Assembly: GCA_007922225.1 (NCBI GenBank)
Contig: ML679973.1
Span: 6,610,597-6,674,596, forward strand
Source of the DNA: Emydura subglobosa
Taxonomy: Eukaryota; Chordata; Testudines; Chelidae
Length of the DNA: 64,000 bases
Reading direction: 5' to 3'
The notes beneath the pieces are model-generated. The model made no database searches, had not been told where the DNA came from, and saw only the letters and a list, made by a program, of their open reading frames with translations. A program made the translations under genes and the position numbers. Shown here one piece after another: positions 54,394-64,000 of this stretch. Numbering within the stretch: position 1 is the stretch's first letter; each line of letters begins with the position of its first letter.

Positions 54394-55600
54394 ATGTGAA
54401 ATCTGAGCTGAAGTTTCAGGCTGCCCCCTTGTTGAAGAAGGCAGCTGAGTCACAAGTTTTCTCTTCTGCTGCAAGCATCAATGCTGCGAATGCCCGAAAA
54501 AACTCTGTTCTGGTTCTCAATGGCTCACAGCAATAAACTAGCCCAGGGAACTTACTGGCTTCTCATCACAGACCCCCTTCTAGGGTGGGGACAGAGATAT
54601 CAGGTGACCTGTGTCACCCTTGGCCCTTTCTCACTCATTACATATTGTCCATTGGTTTTGCAATGGCTTCCCTTATGGAAATGCCATAGTACCCTCTGTA
54701 TAAGCCAATTTAAGCTGTTCTCCATGTGGTATGTGACACCTAGCTAGTGTGGAAGAGAGAAGGATTTGTCACTCACTTTGTTTGGTTTTGCACACTTCTA
54801 TTTGCAGTAGATTCCCCTGGTTTCCGGGTGGTGTCTCATGCCCTCCACCCAGTGTGACATTGATTCAGGTCAGGCCTGCTATCGAACCACCAGCATATGC
54901 TCTATATTGCAGAAACCACCTCAATCCAACCATTTCACATGCAGTATTTTTCTTAGATGAGACCAGATTCCATTCAGGGCTCTGCATATGTGCTTCCCAG
55001 TGCTTCATTGTGAGCTATCTGTGTGTACATAATCTGCAGGCAGAATTTGGCCCATTGCTATATATGTGTGTGCTATGAGTGTGCAGAAGGAACAGGCCCC
55101 CATGTATTTTATGATTCTTCAGAAGAGAGTTAGAACTAGAAGCTGCAGAATCCTCCTCTTTCTGCAGAATTGCGCTTCAGAATCCAAGTTTTCCCTTCAA
55201 AACAAATTTTATAGCCCTCATGGTTGTACAGAAAAGCCCTAGAAATGTGAAGTATTTCCAATGCAGTGATGGCAGACAGGCTGCAGCAATAGCTCTGAGA
55301 AGTGTAAACTACACCATTCTTTTTAGTGGGATGTTAACTAAATACGACAATTTAAATGGAAACTTTATTAACTGTTTCACGGCTGAGCTTTTTACTTAGA
55401 ATATTCAGCTTTTGTGCTTATCTCACAAATCCCAAACCCCTTTCTCCACCTTCTTAGGTCCCAAAAGCCCTACTTCCCCTACCCAGATATCAAAAGTTCC
55501 AACTTCTACAGTGCAATATTTGTTTCCAATACAAAATTCTGCAGAACACTATGTGTTTGCACAGTGCTTGGCACAGTGTCCCAGTCCTGATTCTGAGTGC
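54394..55600. other. unique sequence, nothing recognised
   Basis: Noncoding. Overlapping ORFs at 54333-55078 carry no domain. Confidence 0.4.
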
Positions 55601-55745
55601 TAGTCTAACTGGACCCATGTAGTAGCCAGACTGGAGCAAACCCCCAGTGCAGATGCACTGCACCAGTTTAAACTGGGGTTTGCAATGCTGCAGTTTACCA
55701 TGGTTTCAAAGCTGTCATAGAGAGGCCGCAGTGAACACCAACCCT
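55601..55745. repeat. hairpin-bearing block, possible MITE
   Basis: Arms gcaaacccccagt (55636-55648) and actggggtttgc (55672-55683) pair with one bulge. The inner gtgca/tgcac pair extends the fold. Outer ends are unclear. Confidence 0.4.
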
Positions 55746-56929
55746 AATAATGATGATAGTGAATAAGAAAACTCCTCTATTCTAGTCTGCTGTACTGGTG
55801 TGCTACAAACCCAGAGGTCTTGCAGTAGAATTTAGGTCTGCTGCCAAGCACCCAGGGTCTTGTGTAGGTGTAATATGCTGGGAAGACCCTGAGGGTATGT
55901 TTATTTTCCATCGGCTGGGGTGACCTCTTTTCTCCTATGTGGTTGATGAGAATCCACCTCTATCCAAATTCTCAGTGTTGTTACTTGTTTGATGGCAACA
56001 AAAGCCCACGCTTGGAAATAGTCTCTTGATCCGAAACCTTCTGTCAGCTGTAGCTACTTCTAAGTGAGCAAACTGTTGTGTTTCTTAAATTAGTTGTTTA
56101 GAGACTTGTGCAGACTGAGAGCTGGACGTTCAGCTGGTGTAAGTCTACATCTCTCCAGTGACTTCTGTAGAGCATGGTGGACCCTAGTGATTATCCCTGC
56201 TGAGGCGGTGGCCCAGTCTCTCTCCAGACAGCAGTGGGTGCTTGAAAGTCATTTAAAACCGGCAACCCTATCTGACGAAGCAGAGATGTTCTTGAGGTTT
56301 TCTCTGAGTGCTGTGTGTGCGCCTCACTTTCCCCCATGTGTCACTCATGTATTTTGGTGATGGGACCTGGGTGTGTGATCATTGCAGAGGCCACCAGAGG
56401 GTGGATGGGCCTTCCCCAGCCACACGTACGCAGAAAATGTCCAGACCCCTTTGCCCTCCTGGGTCAACCAGCTACAACAGATTGCGGAAGGAGGAGAGGC
56501 CACCTTGCCCAATAAGGAGACAAAGGACTGGAGAGGGGACAAGGCTCCCTAGTTAGTTGCTGCTGTAATCTCTAATTAATCTGCTAACAAAGTATTTCTA
56601 CGCTGACACCCTGAGAACTAATAACCGGTTCTGGCTTGCACACTGGCTGTGAATCGCTTCTGACTGCACGGTGGGGTGCGTGGTCCCTTTGGGGGTGTGT
56701 AGGAGCTCCCCAGGGTCCCATCCAGGGAGACTCTCAGGGGGAACTCAGGCAGAGCAGAGGTGCTGAACGCTCCAAGGCCAGATTCAGGAGGCGGCTGCAC
56801 TGGTGTGTGGAGATGCGAGGGGGTCAGACTCAGAGCACCAGAGTCCTGCCTGGCTGCGCCCTGAGTGGTTCCAGAGCGCTGTTCCTGTGGAACTTTGGCA
56901 CACCCTAAAAAAAAATTAAAGTAGAAACC
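55746..56929. other. unique sequence, nothing recognised
   Basis: Noncoding. ORFs at 56094-56908 overlap on both strands and lack domains. Confidence 0.4.
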
Positions 56930-57760
56930 CAGCCTAAAGCAGCCCCAACCTCATCACAAAGCAAACAGCCAGCTGGACAACCAAGTAGGAAAGGGCTACG
57001 TCTGAAAGACCTGAAGTTGCTCCATAATCATTCTGTGAAGACTGTATTGTGACCAGCGTACTGGGGAGGTTACTGTATGAATATGTTGGTTTAGTTCAAT
57101 AGCAGGCTGCCGGAAAAAACAAGCAGGAAGGCAAGACAGTGGCTCCAGATAAGACACCTCTGGGTAAACACTTCAAGAGGGATTAAGAGACAATACCTGA
57201 GTTATTACTCAGGAAAATCCTCCTTCCTGAGCTCCAGCCAAGATACACAGCTTATTTTGCCAGTGCTGGGAACCCTCAGATCAAAAGCAGTTACAATGTC
57301 CCTCTATGTCCAGAGCTGGGTAGCTATCTGAGAGCTGTTCACGGGGCAAATATAGACCTGGCTGGAGGGACTGGAGAAGCTAGGCCTTCCTGAATAGTGT
57401 GATAGGACTTAAGTACAATAGATGTGTGTAGACCTTTTGTTGTTTCTGTTGTGTTTTGGTCCTCCTGTTAAGATTAAACTATATTTCGGTTTGAGAAGGC
57501 TGTTTGGGTCACTTTATTGACGTATGGTCACAACTCCCAAAGGGCAGAACCGCAGGTGCCTGACCCCAGTCAGACTTGCAGGGTAAAAGAGTTGATGCAC
57601 AGGATTCTGTAGCCTGGGACTCGCTCTAAGAGTGGGAGAGTCCCATGATTCCACCTTGAGTGGGGTAAAGGCACGCAGCCTAAGGAGTGTGCAGTCAGAC
57701 CAAGAAAGAGGTGCAATCAGCTCTGTAACTGTGACAAGCTCTTCTGCCCTTCCCCAGAGA
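56930..57760. mobile_element. possible LTR of an endogenous retrovirus
   Basis: The segment 57425-57530 reads gaccttttgttgtttctgtt, gtgttttggtcctcctgtta and agattaaactatatttcggt, then gggtcactttattgacgtat. By recall these are words of a reptilian LTR near its 3' part. No clear ends, target duplication or internal genes are seen. Confidence 0.3.
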
Positions 57761-58427
57761 TCTCAACCACCCTCGAGACCTCCCTAAACGTCCAGGGAAA
57801 TCGCCGGGCTTTGCAGTGTGCTCCGACGGTGAATAAATAAGCTATTTTGGATCAAGAGGTGTCCTGTGATCACAGCCAGCTACTCTGTTTAATAAACAGT
57901 TGGCCATATTCAGCACCTTCTTCAGGTTCTGAATGCTCTTAAAGTCTAGTGTATCCCCATGCAGGTGCACTGCAGTAACCTAGTCTTGAGGTGATATGGG
58001 CCTTGGTAACTGTAGAAGGGTCTTGTAGAATATGTCAGTTTCAAGCCTTATCTCCTGTGTCAGTTTTAAATCTGACTTTGTCTGGGGGACATATTGTCAC
58101 TGTGATCCTATTGAAAATCAATGGTATTCCAGTGTTCCTGGAGCTCTTAAATAGCAGAGCTGCTTCCTTCTCCTGCCTAATCTCCAGAACGCTCCCCCTG
58201 GCAGTGAGGCAGGACCGTTTAGTTTGGATAACACCGGTTTCTCCGAACTAACATCCAGATCCTGCTGGCAAAAGTAGCAGCAGGTTCAAATGAATCACTT
58301 ATCTTGCCAGCAAAGGGACTTGTGAGAGAGGTTGTGAGAGTATCAGGGAGACCAAAATGCCAAGAGACTACGCCACCATCTGGAGATAGCCTCTTGTTGC
58401 CATAGCAGGAAGAGAGGGTCGGGAATT
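57761..58427. other. unique sequence, nothing recognised
   Basis: Noncoding. No gene or repeat recognised. Confidence 0.4.
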
Positions 58428-58520
58428 TGCAACAGATTCACTGCGTGACCTTGCACATTTCATTTCCCTTCTGCATCTGAATCTCCTCATCTGGGTTAAC
58501 AATACTCTTTCTCTTCAAGT
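58428..58520 (+). repeat. MIR-type SINE core fragment
   Basis: Contains attcactgcgtgaccttgca and ttcccttctgcatctgaatc followed by tcctcatctgggttaac, in MIR order. Confidence 0.6.
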
Positions 58521-59251
58521 CATGAAGGCTCCAGTTCCACAGGGTATTTCAGCTCATGTCTAACTTCGAGCGTGGTATTTATTCCAGTGCCAGGAACAGT
58601 GCCTGAAGTTAGGCATGTGCTTAAGTATCTTTTGAATCAAGGCCTCTGAGAGTCTCTGGTGAAAGGTGCTACTGTAGCACAAAGGGTTATTGTTAGTGGG
58701 TCAGCAGTACAAATGGGTACTTCCGGCTCTTCCCACTCAGGTAGTAAATCATCTGCCTGTTTCCTCCTTCCCCCCTCAAACATTGCTAAGAAATCCACTC
58801 CTAACTTTCATGTCAACAGCAGAAACTCCATCAAATATATCCTGCCGTTTCTCTTTTCTCTTCTGTTTACTTATTTATAACCAGTGCCTCCTTTCAAAAA
58901 CACATTCTGGGTGCAGGGATGAAGGTGAGCACAGATCAAAGCTCCCACGAGTCCTCACTCCCAGCATTCTCTCTTCTCTACCTTCCCCCTCTCCAGTCCT
59001 TTTTGTGTTTCCTTTCCCAAAGCCTCACGGTGGACAAAAGTGACACATTAGGGAGAGAAAAGAGAAGAAGTGGAATGTTAAGTTTTAGTTATTATGGAGG
59101 TACTGGCTGTGGCTTCATACTAAAGATGGAGCTGTGCTTTCCACATAAAGCTGGGAATCAGCCTCTTTGCTATGTATGAAAAATACAGCATATCACCTCA
59201 AATTGACAGCACTTATTTTTTGAGTAGGGAATGATGGCTCTGGGAATTATA
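58521..59251. other. unique sequence, nothing recognised
   Basis: Noncoding. Three overlapping ORFs at 58659-59179 share DNA in different frames and have no domain. Confidence 0.4.
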
Positions 59252-59513
59252 GGCCAGATTTTCCAAAGTGCTCAGCTGTCTTTTAGGCAATAAAATAAGT
59301 GGCCAGATTTACAAGAGAGATCATCACGTTGAACGCTGCGCTCTCTCGAAAAGCTGGCCGTGCATTGGGAGTTGCTCTGCTCTGAGTACTTTTGAAAATC
59401 TAGTTCTTTCTTACCTGCCTTAAGGGGAGCTGAGCTCTTTTGAAAATCTCTCCCCAATTGTGGGTGCTAAACACTGGATAATCTAGGCCTGAGCTCTTTG
59501 GAAAATTTGGTCC
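59252..59513. mobile_element. MITE with GGCCAGATTTTCC ends
   Basis: Left end ggccagattttccaaagtgc. Right end reverse-complemented ggaccaaattttccaaagag. Inside, the word tttgaaaatct recurs near 59391 and 59439. About 262 bp, no ORF. A common reptilian type. Confidence 0.7.
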
Positions 59514-59539
59514 TATGATCATAATAATTAGAAATAGCA

Positions 59540-59640
59540 AAGACTTATCATTTAGGCTGCAAACAACTCAGGACAGGGCCCATGTCTCCTTTATAAGCTC
59601 CCGGGCACACTTAAATAAATAATAGCAATGCTATTAGCTC
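59540..59640 (+). repeat. MIR/L2-type tail
   Basis: Reads ttaggctgcaaacaactcag, gacagggcccatgtctcctt and ttaaataaataatagcaatg. Tail of a MIR-type SINE. Confidence 0.5.
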
Positions 59641-59689
59641 AGCCACTCCATCTCCCCCGCAGCCAGTGAAAGATTATAGCCTACAGAAC

Positions 59690-60125
59690 GAACTCATTTT
59701 CTCATGCTTTGTCCAATTTAGTTTTAAATATCTGAAGCAATAAGGCTTTCCTGACTTCCCTTGGGATACTGGTCCACAGTTTAATACCTCTCTCTGCCAA
59801 GGAGTTCTTATGTTTAACCTATCTTTTCGCTTTCTTAATTGCAACCTATTAGTCCTAGTTACACCTGGTGCATCACACTAAATAATTCCTCTCCTTACTT
59901 GGTGTTTGCAGCCTTCAAACATTTGTAGGCTCTGAGCATGTCCCCTCTACGTCTTTTCTTAGCCAAGTTATACATATTTAACATGTGTATGCTTTCCTTA
60001 TGTGCTGATCCCTCTCCAGCCCCTTGATCATTTTTTATCACTCGCCTCTGAACTCCCTCCAATTTGCCCATCTCTTTCTGTCAACAAGGAACCCTGAATT
60101 GAACGCATCATTCCAGGTGTGCTAG
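59690..60125 (-). mobile_element. CR1-type LINE fragment
   Basis: On the minus strand the piece near 60040-60090 reads tgggcaaattggagggagtt and cagaggcgagtgataaaaaa, the CR1 block that encodes L..VQRR. It continues through agacgtagaggggacatgct (RRRGDML-like) to 3' UTR words at 59690-59760. It has diverged clearly more than the two large CR1 copies and has no open frame. Confidence 0.7.
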
Positions 60126-60339
60126 ATATTCTGTGGCAATCATCATGGGTGGAATAAAAAAGAAGCAGAACAGCTGAAAGTGAGTCTGGCTCTTGGTCTC
60201 CTCTCTCAGAGCATTGCTTGAGGATGATACTTCAGGACTTGCCTTGGATGTGGAAATGAGTGCATGTGTGTCCCTCAGAGACAGTTCTCTGATTTCAAGT
60301 GTGAGAGATGGAAGGAGATAGGGAGGCTTAAGCTCCTCA
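60126..60339. other. unique sequence, nothing recognised
   Basis: Noncoding. The minus ORF at 60108-60356 has no domain. Confidence 0.35.
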
Positions 60340-60440
60340 ATGTCTATACTAGACATTTTCCTTTAAACTTCCCACTATTGCTCACACCGGTGCAGCTCAG
60401 CCACTGGCAGCGATGGTGGGAGCTCTGGTGTGGACCAGAA
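60340..60440. mobile_element. short MITE, GTCTATACTAG end
   Basis: Left end tgtctatactagac, right end reverse-complemented tggtccacaccaga. The inner cccactattgc and gcgatggtggg pair at 8 of 11. Related to the GTCTAC families. Confidence 0.5.
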
Positions 60441-61144
60441 GCTCATGTTTTCACCTCAGCGTAATCTCTACACTCGTTCCCACCCTTGCCAATGCAATCA
60501 GAGCTGCAACAGTGGGAAATGTAAAGGATAAAGGTCAAGTGTAAATGATAACACCTGGTTGTCAGCACCTCAGGGAGCGATACCTGACCCTGATTGGAAT
60601 GCAATAAACAAGTATATGCAGTTGGCATGGACCCCACTTCCCTTTCACATCCAAGCCCAACCTTTCCGATCCTGCTTGCGAGCCAGTGAATACGAATCAG
60701 TCAGTGGCTACATGGATACATTTTGAAGGGAGAATGGTAATGATGAGTGTAGGGGGCTTCCTTCCTCCAGTGCACTGTGTGGCACTGTTGGCTTCGGAAA
60801 GAAGGGATGAGTTAAAACTCATTTGCTCCAGAAATGGTGATCCCTTTCACGTTTTCAGATGTCGCCCGAAGAGTACAGAATAGGGTTTTCATTCTCCTTG
60901 GTGCTCCTCCTTATCTTTTCTAGGGGAGGGGACTGATTCTCCAGGTTTGAGATTTTTTTCACCCTCCTATTGGAGCAGAAGGTACTATCTAGAGTGAGTT
61001 AGCTACAGTCTCCAAAATAGAAATTGCTCTCACAAGAACTGGGTGGTGTAGGTCCAAGAATTCGAAAGGAAACCTTCTCATCATTTCTAAAAGAGAGTTT
61101 CCGTTTCACTGGATGGCAACATATTGCAAAGGCTTATTTTACAC
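60441..61144. other. unique sequence, nothing recognised
   Basis: Noncoding. No gene or repeat recognised with confidence. Confidence 0.35.
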
Positions 61145-61350
61145 GTTATAAACTTGCACACAACACGTAATTAACCTGTGGAACTCTCTACCACAAGTTA
61201 TCCAAGAGGCCACAAGTTTAAAAGGATTTTTAAAAAACCTGAGCTATTTATATTGATAATAAGTACCTCCACTGTTACATTGGATAGTATAAAACTTATG
61301 AGGGATGTAAATCCTCACAATTCAGAGGATAAAATCAGCTACTAACTGCC
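61145..61350 (+). mobile_element. L3/CR1-type LINE 3' fragment
   Basis: Reads taattaacctgtggaactct, accacaagttatccaagagg, ccacaagtttaaaaggattt and ttaaaaaacctgagctattt. This encodes the recurrent LWNSLP.vIQEA.SLKGFLK-type motif of the L3 C-terminus, without an open frame. Confidence 0.65.
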
Positions 61351-61359
61351 TGGAGCTAG

Positions 61360-61410
61360 ATTAATTGATTTTAAGACCAGAAGGGAGGGACCATTAGACC
61401 ATCTAGATGA
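61360..61410 (-). repeat. CR1 3' tail fragment
   Basis: Reads ttttaagaccagaagggagg and gaccattagaccatctagat, the reverse complement of a CR1 3' end, as at 10440. Confidence 0.6.
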
Positions 61411-61494
61411 TGAAGATAAAAGAAACATCTCCTATGGGCAAGTTATTCTATAATTGTCCATGGGGGGAGGGGAGGTTCTGGCACCTTTCTGTGC

Positions 61495-61600
61495 ACATCT
61501 GGCTCTGATCACAGCTGACGCAGGATCCTGGACTCTGTGGATCATTGATCTGATCCAGTGCGGCAGCTGCTGTTTCTATTCAGATTTGCTTGTTGTATTT
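61495..61600 (+). repeat. CR1/L3 3' tail fragment
   Basis: Reads aggatcctggactctgtgga, tcattgatctgatccagtgc and ggcagctgctgtttctattc, like the tail (ggacca ttggtctgacccag tatggcag) seen at 27775. Confidence 0.55.
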
Positions 61601-62644
61601 GGATCCAGGGATTTGGTTCCTCCCAACTCTCTTATAAAACACAGGTCCACGCAGAGGGACCATTCTGTGCTTGCCAGTCCACTGCCAGCTGGTGCCCGTT
61701 GTCAGCCACTAAAAAAAATACATCCTCTGCCTTTGATGATGAAGCTTTTTTAGTCATTGATTCTCTTTATTTTCCCACACATTTCCATTAATCTGCTCCT
61801 TTCTCAACCCTCTGAGGTTACATGTGGCTTGAACCTCAGGTCTTGCTGATTCAGTGAAACCCACAGCCAACACATTGGGGGCACAGAGGTCCGTACCAGG
61901 CAGAACCATGCTATATAGAGGAGAATAAATGGAATGAGACCATATGACAATACTGTACAGTATCCTGCCTCTGGCCGTGGTCAATAAGTGATGTTTCAGA
62001 ATATGGTGGAACCACCATATAATTTACTTGGGCTATTGTGCAATGCTGCACCGCTGTGTGTGTGTGAGTGAATTTCTTCCTGAACCCCCGTCTCCTTCTC
62101 TCCATACAGAGCAAATCAAGTAATGCCTCCAAGGTTTAATTGCTTGTATCTTAGCCTGGGTTTGTAGTCCCCTTTCCTTTGCAAGCCACTGTGGGAAAGC
62201 ACTGGTTGCAATGCTGTGACTCTATTTATTCCATCTTCAATGAGCTAAGTTCTAATTCTATCCCTTGCTATGTCGATATCCTCCCTGACTGATCCTTCCA
62301 GGTTTGTAGTATCATGTGATTTTGGGTGGGGTGGGGGAAAGGTAGATGACTTTTAATTTCCCTTTACCATCACACTCCCACTCTCTCTTGTTTTCATTCT
62401 GTCTCTCTCTTGCCCTCACTCTTTCTTTCCTCTTCTGCCTCTTTCAGCGTTCTCCTTTGCATTACTCATCTGTGGCTTTATTTCCCCAGTAGCTGCACTG
62501 CGTGCCTTGATGCTTCTTGTTAGCTCTTGCCTATCTTCCTCCCTCCATCTTGTGATGTAGCGCTGTCTTTCCCCATCTGCCTGATTGTCTTTCTGCTTTT
62601 TATCTGGGTGCTGGGACTCCAGGTGCTGTAATTCTCTGATACAG
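61601..62644. other. unique sequence, nothing recognised
   Basis: Noncoding. (TG)n scrap at 62056-62068. Pyrimidine-rich at 62380-62470. Confidence 0.4.
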
Positions 62645-62900
62645 CATGGAACGTTTCAGATTGCCTCTGCGTGCTGGATAATTACCAGACACAGAGCAAT
62701 CGCATGGGTCTTCGAGCCGAACCCATCACTCTTCTTTTCCCCCTGCCATAAGAGGAGGTGATGTCTCAGAGATGCATTTCTTCTTTAAAGAATTCTGGAG
62801 GAAAAGTTTAGAAGCTCTCAGGGCGGCATCCTCCCGGCACGCTCTGATTATGATAATGTGACACTTGCCTCTGGTGCAGTGTAGACTTCGGGAAACTAAG
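62645..62900. promoter_or_regulatory. candidate conserved noncoding element
   Basis: Unique block with gctggataattaccagacac, agagcaatcgcatgggtctt, cagggcggcatcctcccggc and gattatgataatgtgacact. Kept CpGs and TAATTA cores; no repeat recognised. Inferred. Confidence 0.35.
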
Positions 62901-64000
62901 CAGGTGCCTCTTGTACTAAAGAATAGGGGAAAAGAGGAGAAATAAGGAAGGTGTGGTCACCTCTGTCTTTCTGCTGATCTATCTGTCTTAGGTTGTTCTA
63001 GGTCTCCTATCCCTATATCAGTGCTTCTCTTGGCCAAAAATTAATCTCACTTTCTTTCGCAGCAGTCTGGCCTCAAATGCTTTCAGACTCTCTATGCTCA
63101 GTTTCTAAGTATTGCTGCCTTTCAATGGGATTTTGGCTCCTAAGTGACCTGTGTGTGTTTGCAAAGGTTAACCTTATCTTTGATGATGATAAAAATGAGG
63201 GGCCCATCGTGCTGACAAAGTGCAATCAAGTGATGTACCGTGTACTAATGCCCCTCACTCCTGACCTGCTGCATCCCCTGCAATTCCCATCCTGGGCTTC
63301 TCACACAGCTCCCCCCAGTTCATTTCACTTATGACCTGCAGCCCCCTGCTATTCCAGTCAGCGGCTTCCCCTTTTAAAACAGTAGTAGCACTGGCTATAC
63401 GGAGGAAAATTACAGGCAGGTTCAGGAAAGAGTGTGTTCTTGGTTGGGCAGTTAATTAAGTCTGTGATTTGTACCTGATTAGCATTCCCGATCATTCTGG
63501 ATCAAGATCAGAGCCAGTTTTCTGGCTGGGCAGAAAAGGGAAATTGATGAGCTCTCAAAAGAGAGGAAGGAATTGATAGCCTGCTTCCACAGAGAGCTCA
63601 TCATTCCGGCTTCCTGCCTGTTCTGTAAGCAAGATCCTGACTCAAGCTATCAGGGCACTTGGCAACTCTGTATACAACAGCCAGGTTGAGATTATGTAAG
63701 ATAGCCAGCCAGCCACCCTGCATACGAATGGGGTGTAGGTCCGTCCTGGTGAGCCACGGAGATAAGGACTCAGACTGTGGCAGCAGGGAAATGTGCTGCA
63801 TCACAAAGGGGAACAGAACTGATGCTCTGTTCTCTGGATACGGTGTCCGTTCTGTTGCGAAGAGGCTGCTGGGATCTCACTGCCTTTCCCATGTCTGGTG
63901 GGAGTTTGGGGGAGAAATCCTGCCTATGCAAATCCACGATCACTAAGATAGGCTCTGATCTGAAGCCTGATTTACACACAGATGTTGTACCACTTTAACT
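62901..64000. other. unique sequence, nothing recognised
   Basis: Noncoding to the window end. An octamer ATGCAAAT lies at about 63927. The ORF at 63077-63334 has an open stretch after a polypyrimidine tract and CAG, but no known domain or donor site, so no exon is called. Confidence 0.4.

Noticed and set aside
63077..63334. Possible coding exon after a pyrimidine tract and CAG
   Set aside because: No known domain and no convincing donor site; amino-acid content is unremarkable.
1..64000. CRISPR arrays, operons, bacterial or phage systems, and rRNA genes
   Set aside because: Repeat types, codon content and intergenic structure are vertebrate; no regular spacer-repeat array, operon or rRNA sequence is present.

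Overview
This window looks like intergenic or intronic DNA from an amniote, most probably a turtle, with a crocodilian as the alternative. No exon of a host protein-coding gene could be recognised on either strand. The evidence for a reptile is the repeat content: several CR1/L3-type LINE copies of different ages, many MIR-type SINE copies with an L2-like tail, and many palindromic MITEs whose ends read like GTCTACAC or CTGATTCTCC. There is also one Penelope-like tail, hAT-like MITEs and probable solo LTRs. No mammalian (Alu, B1, L1) or bird-specific pattern is seen. All family names come from motif recognition by eye, without a repeat-library search.

Layout. 0-10 kb: mostly unique sequence with short MIR and MITE copies, a Penelope-like tail with a decayed hammerhead-like core (4711-4832), a small direct-plus-inverted duplication (4114-4199) and AT-rich candidate regulatory blocks (300-470, 6640-7030, 10070-10260). 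10.4-15.2 kb: a near full-length CR1 on the minus strand, with 5' UTR, decayed ORF1, ORF2 (endonuclease and reverse transcriptase) and 3' UTR. 20.3-21.8 kb: a second, 5'-truncated CR1 on the plus strand. 22.2-24.2 kb: a tight cluster of MITEs, several abutting or nested, three of them flanked by TTA or TAA target duplications. 34.3-35.4 kb: a probable solo LTR inside a MIR. 45.2-49.5 kb: an old L3-type LINE broken up by a hAT-like MITE, a tRNA-Lys-like pseudogene, a palindromic element with a hairpin of about 169 nt, and MIR copies. 50-51 kb: a second LTR-like block and an AT-rich block. 51.9-64 kb: a decayed minisatellite, more MITEs, a third LTR-like block, short CR1 fragments and more candidate conserved blocks.

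Function. The only protein-coding material is relic retroelement ORFs, all carrying stops. Several unique AT-rich blocks with homeodomain-type TAATTA/ATTA sites, two of them with the octamer ATGCAAAT, are the best candidates for host function as distal enhancers. That is an inference and needs comparison with other species. Similarity counts were made by eye.
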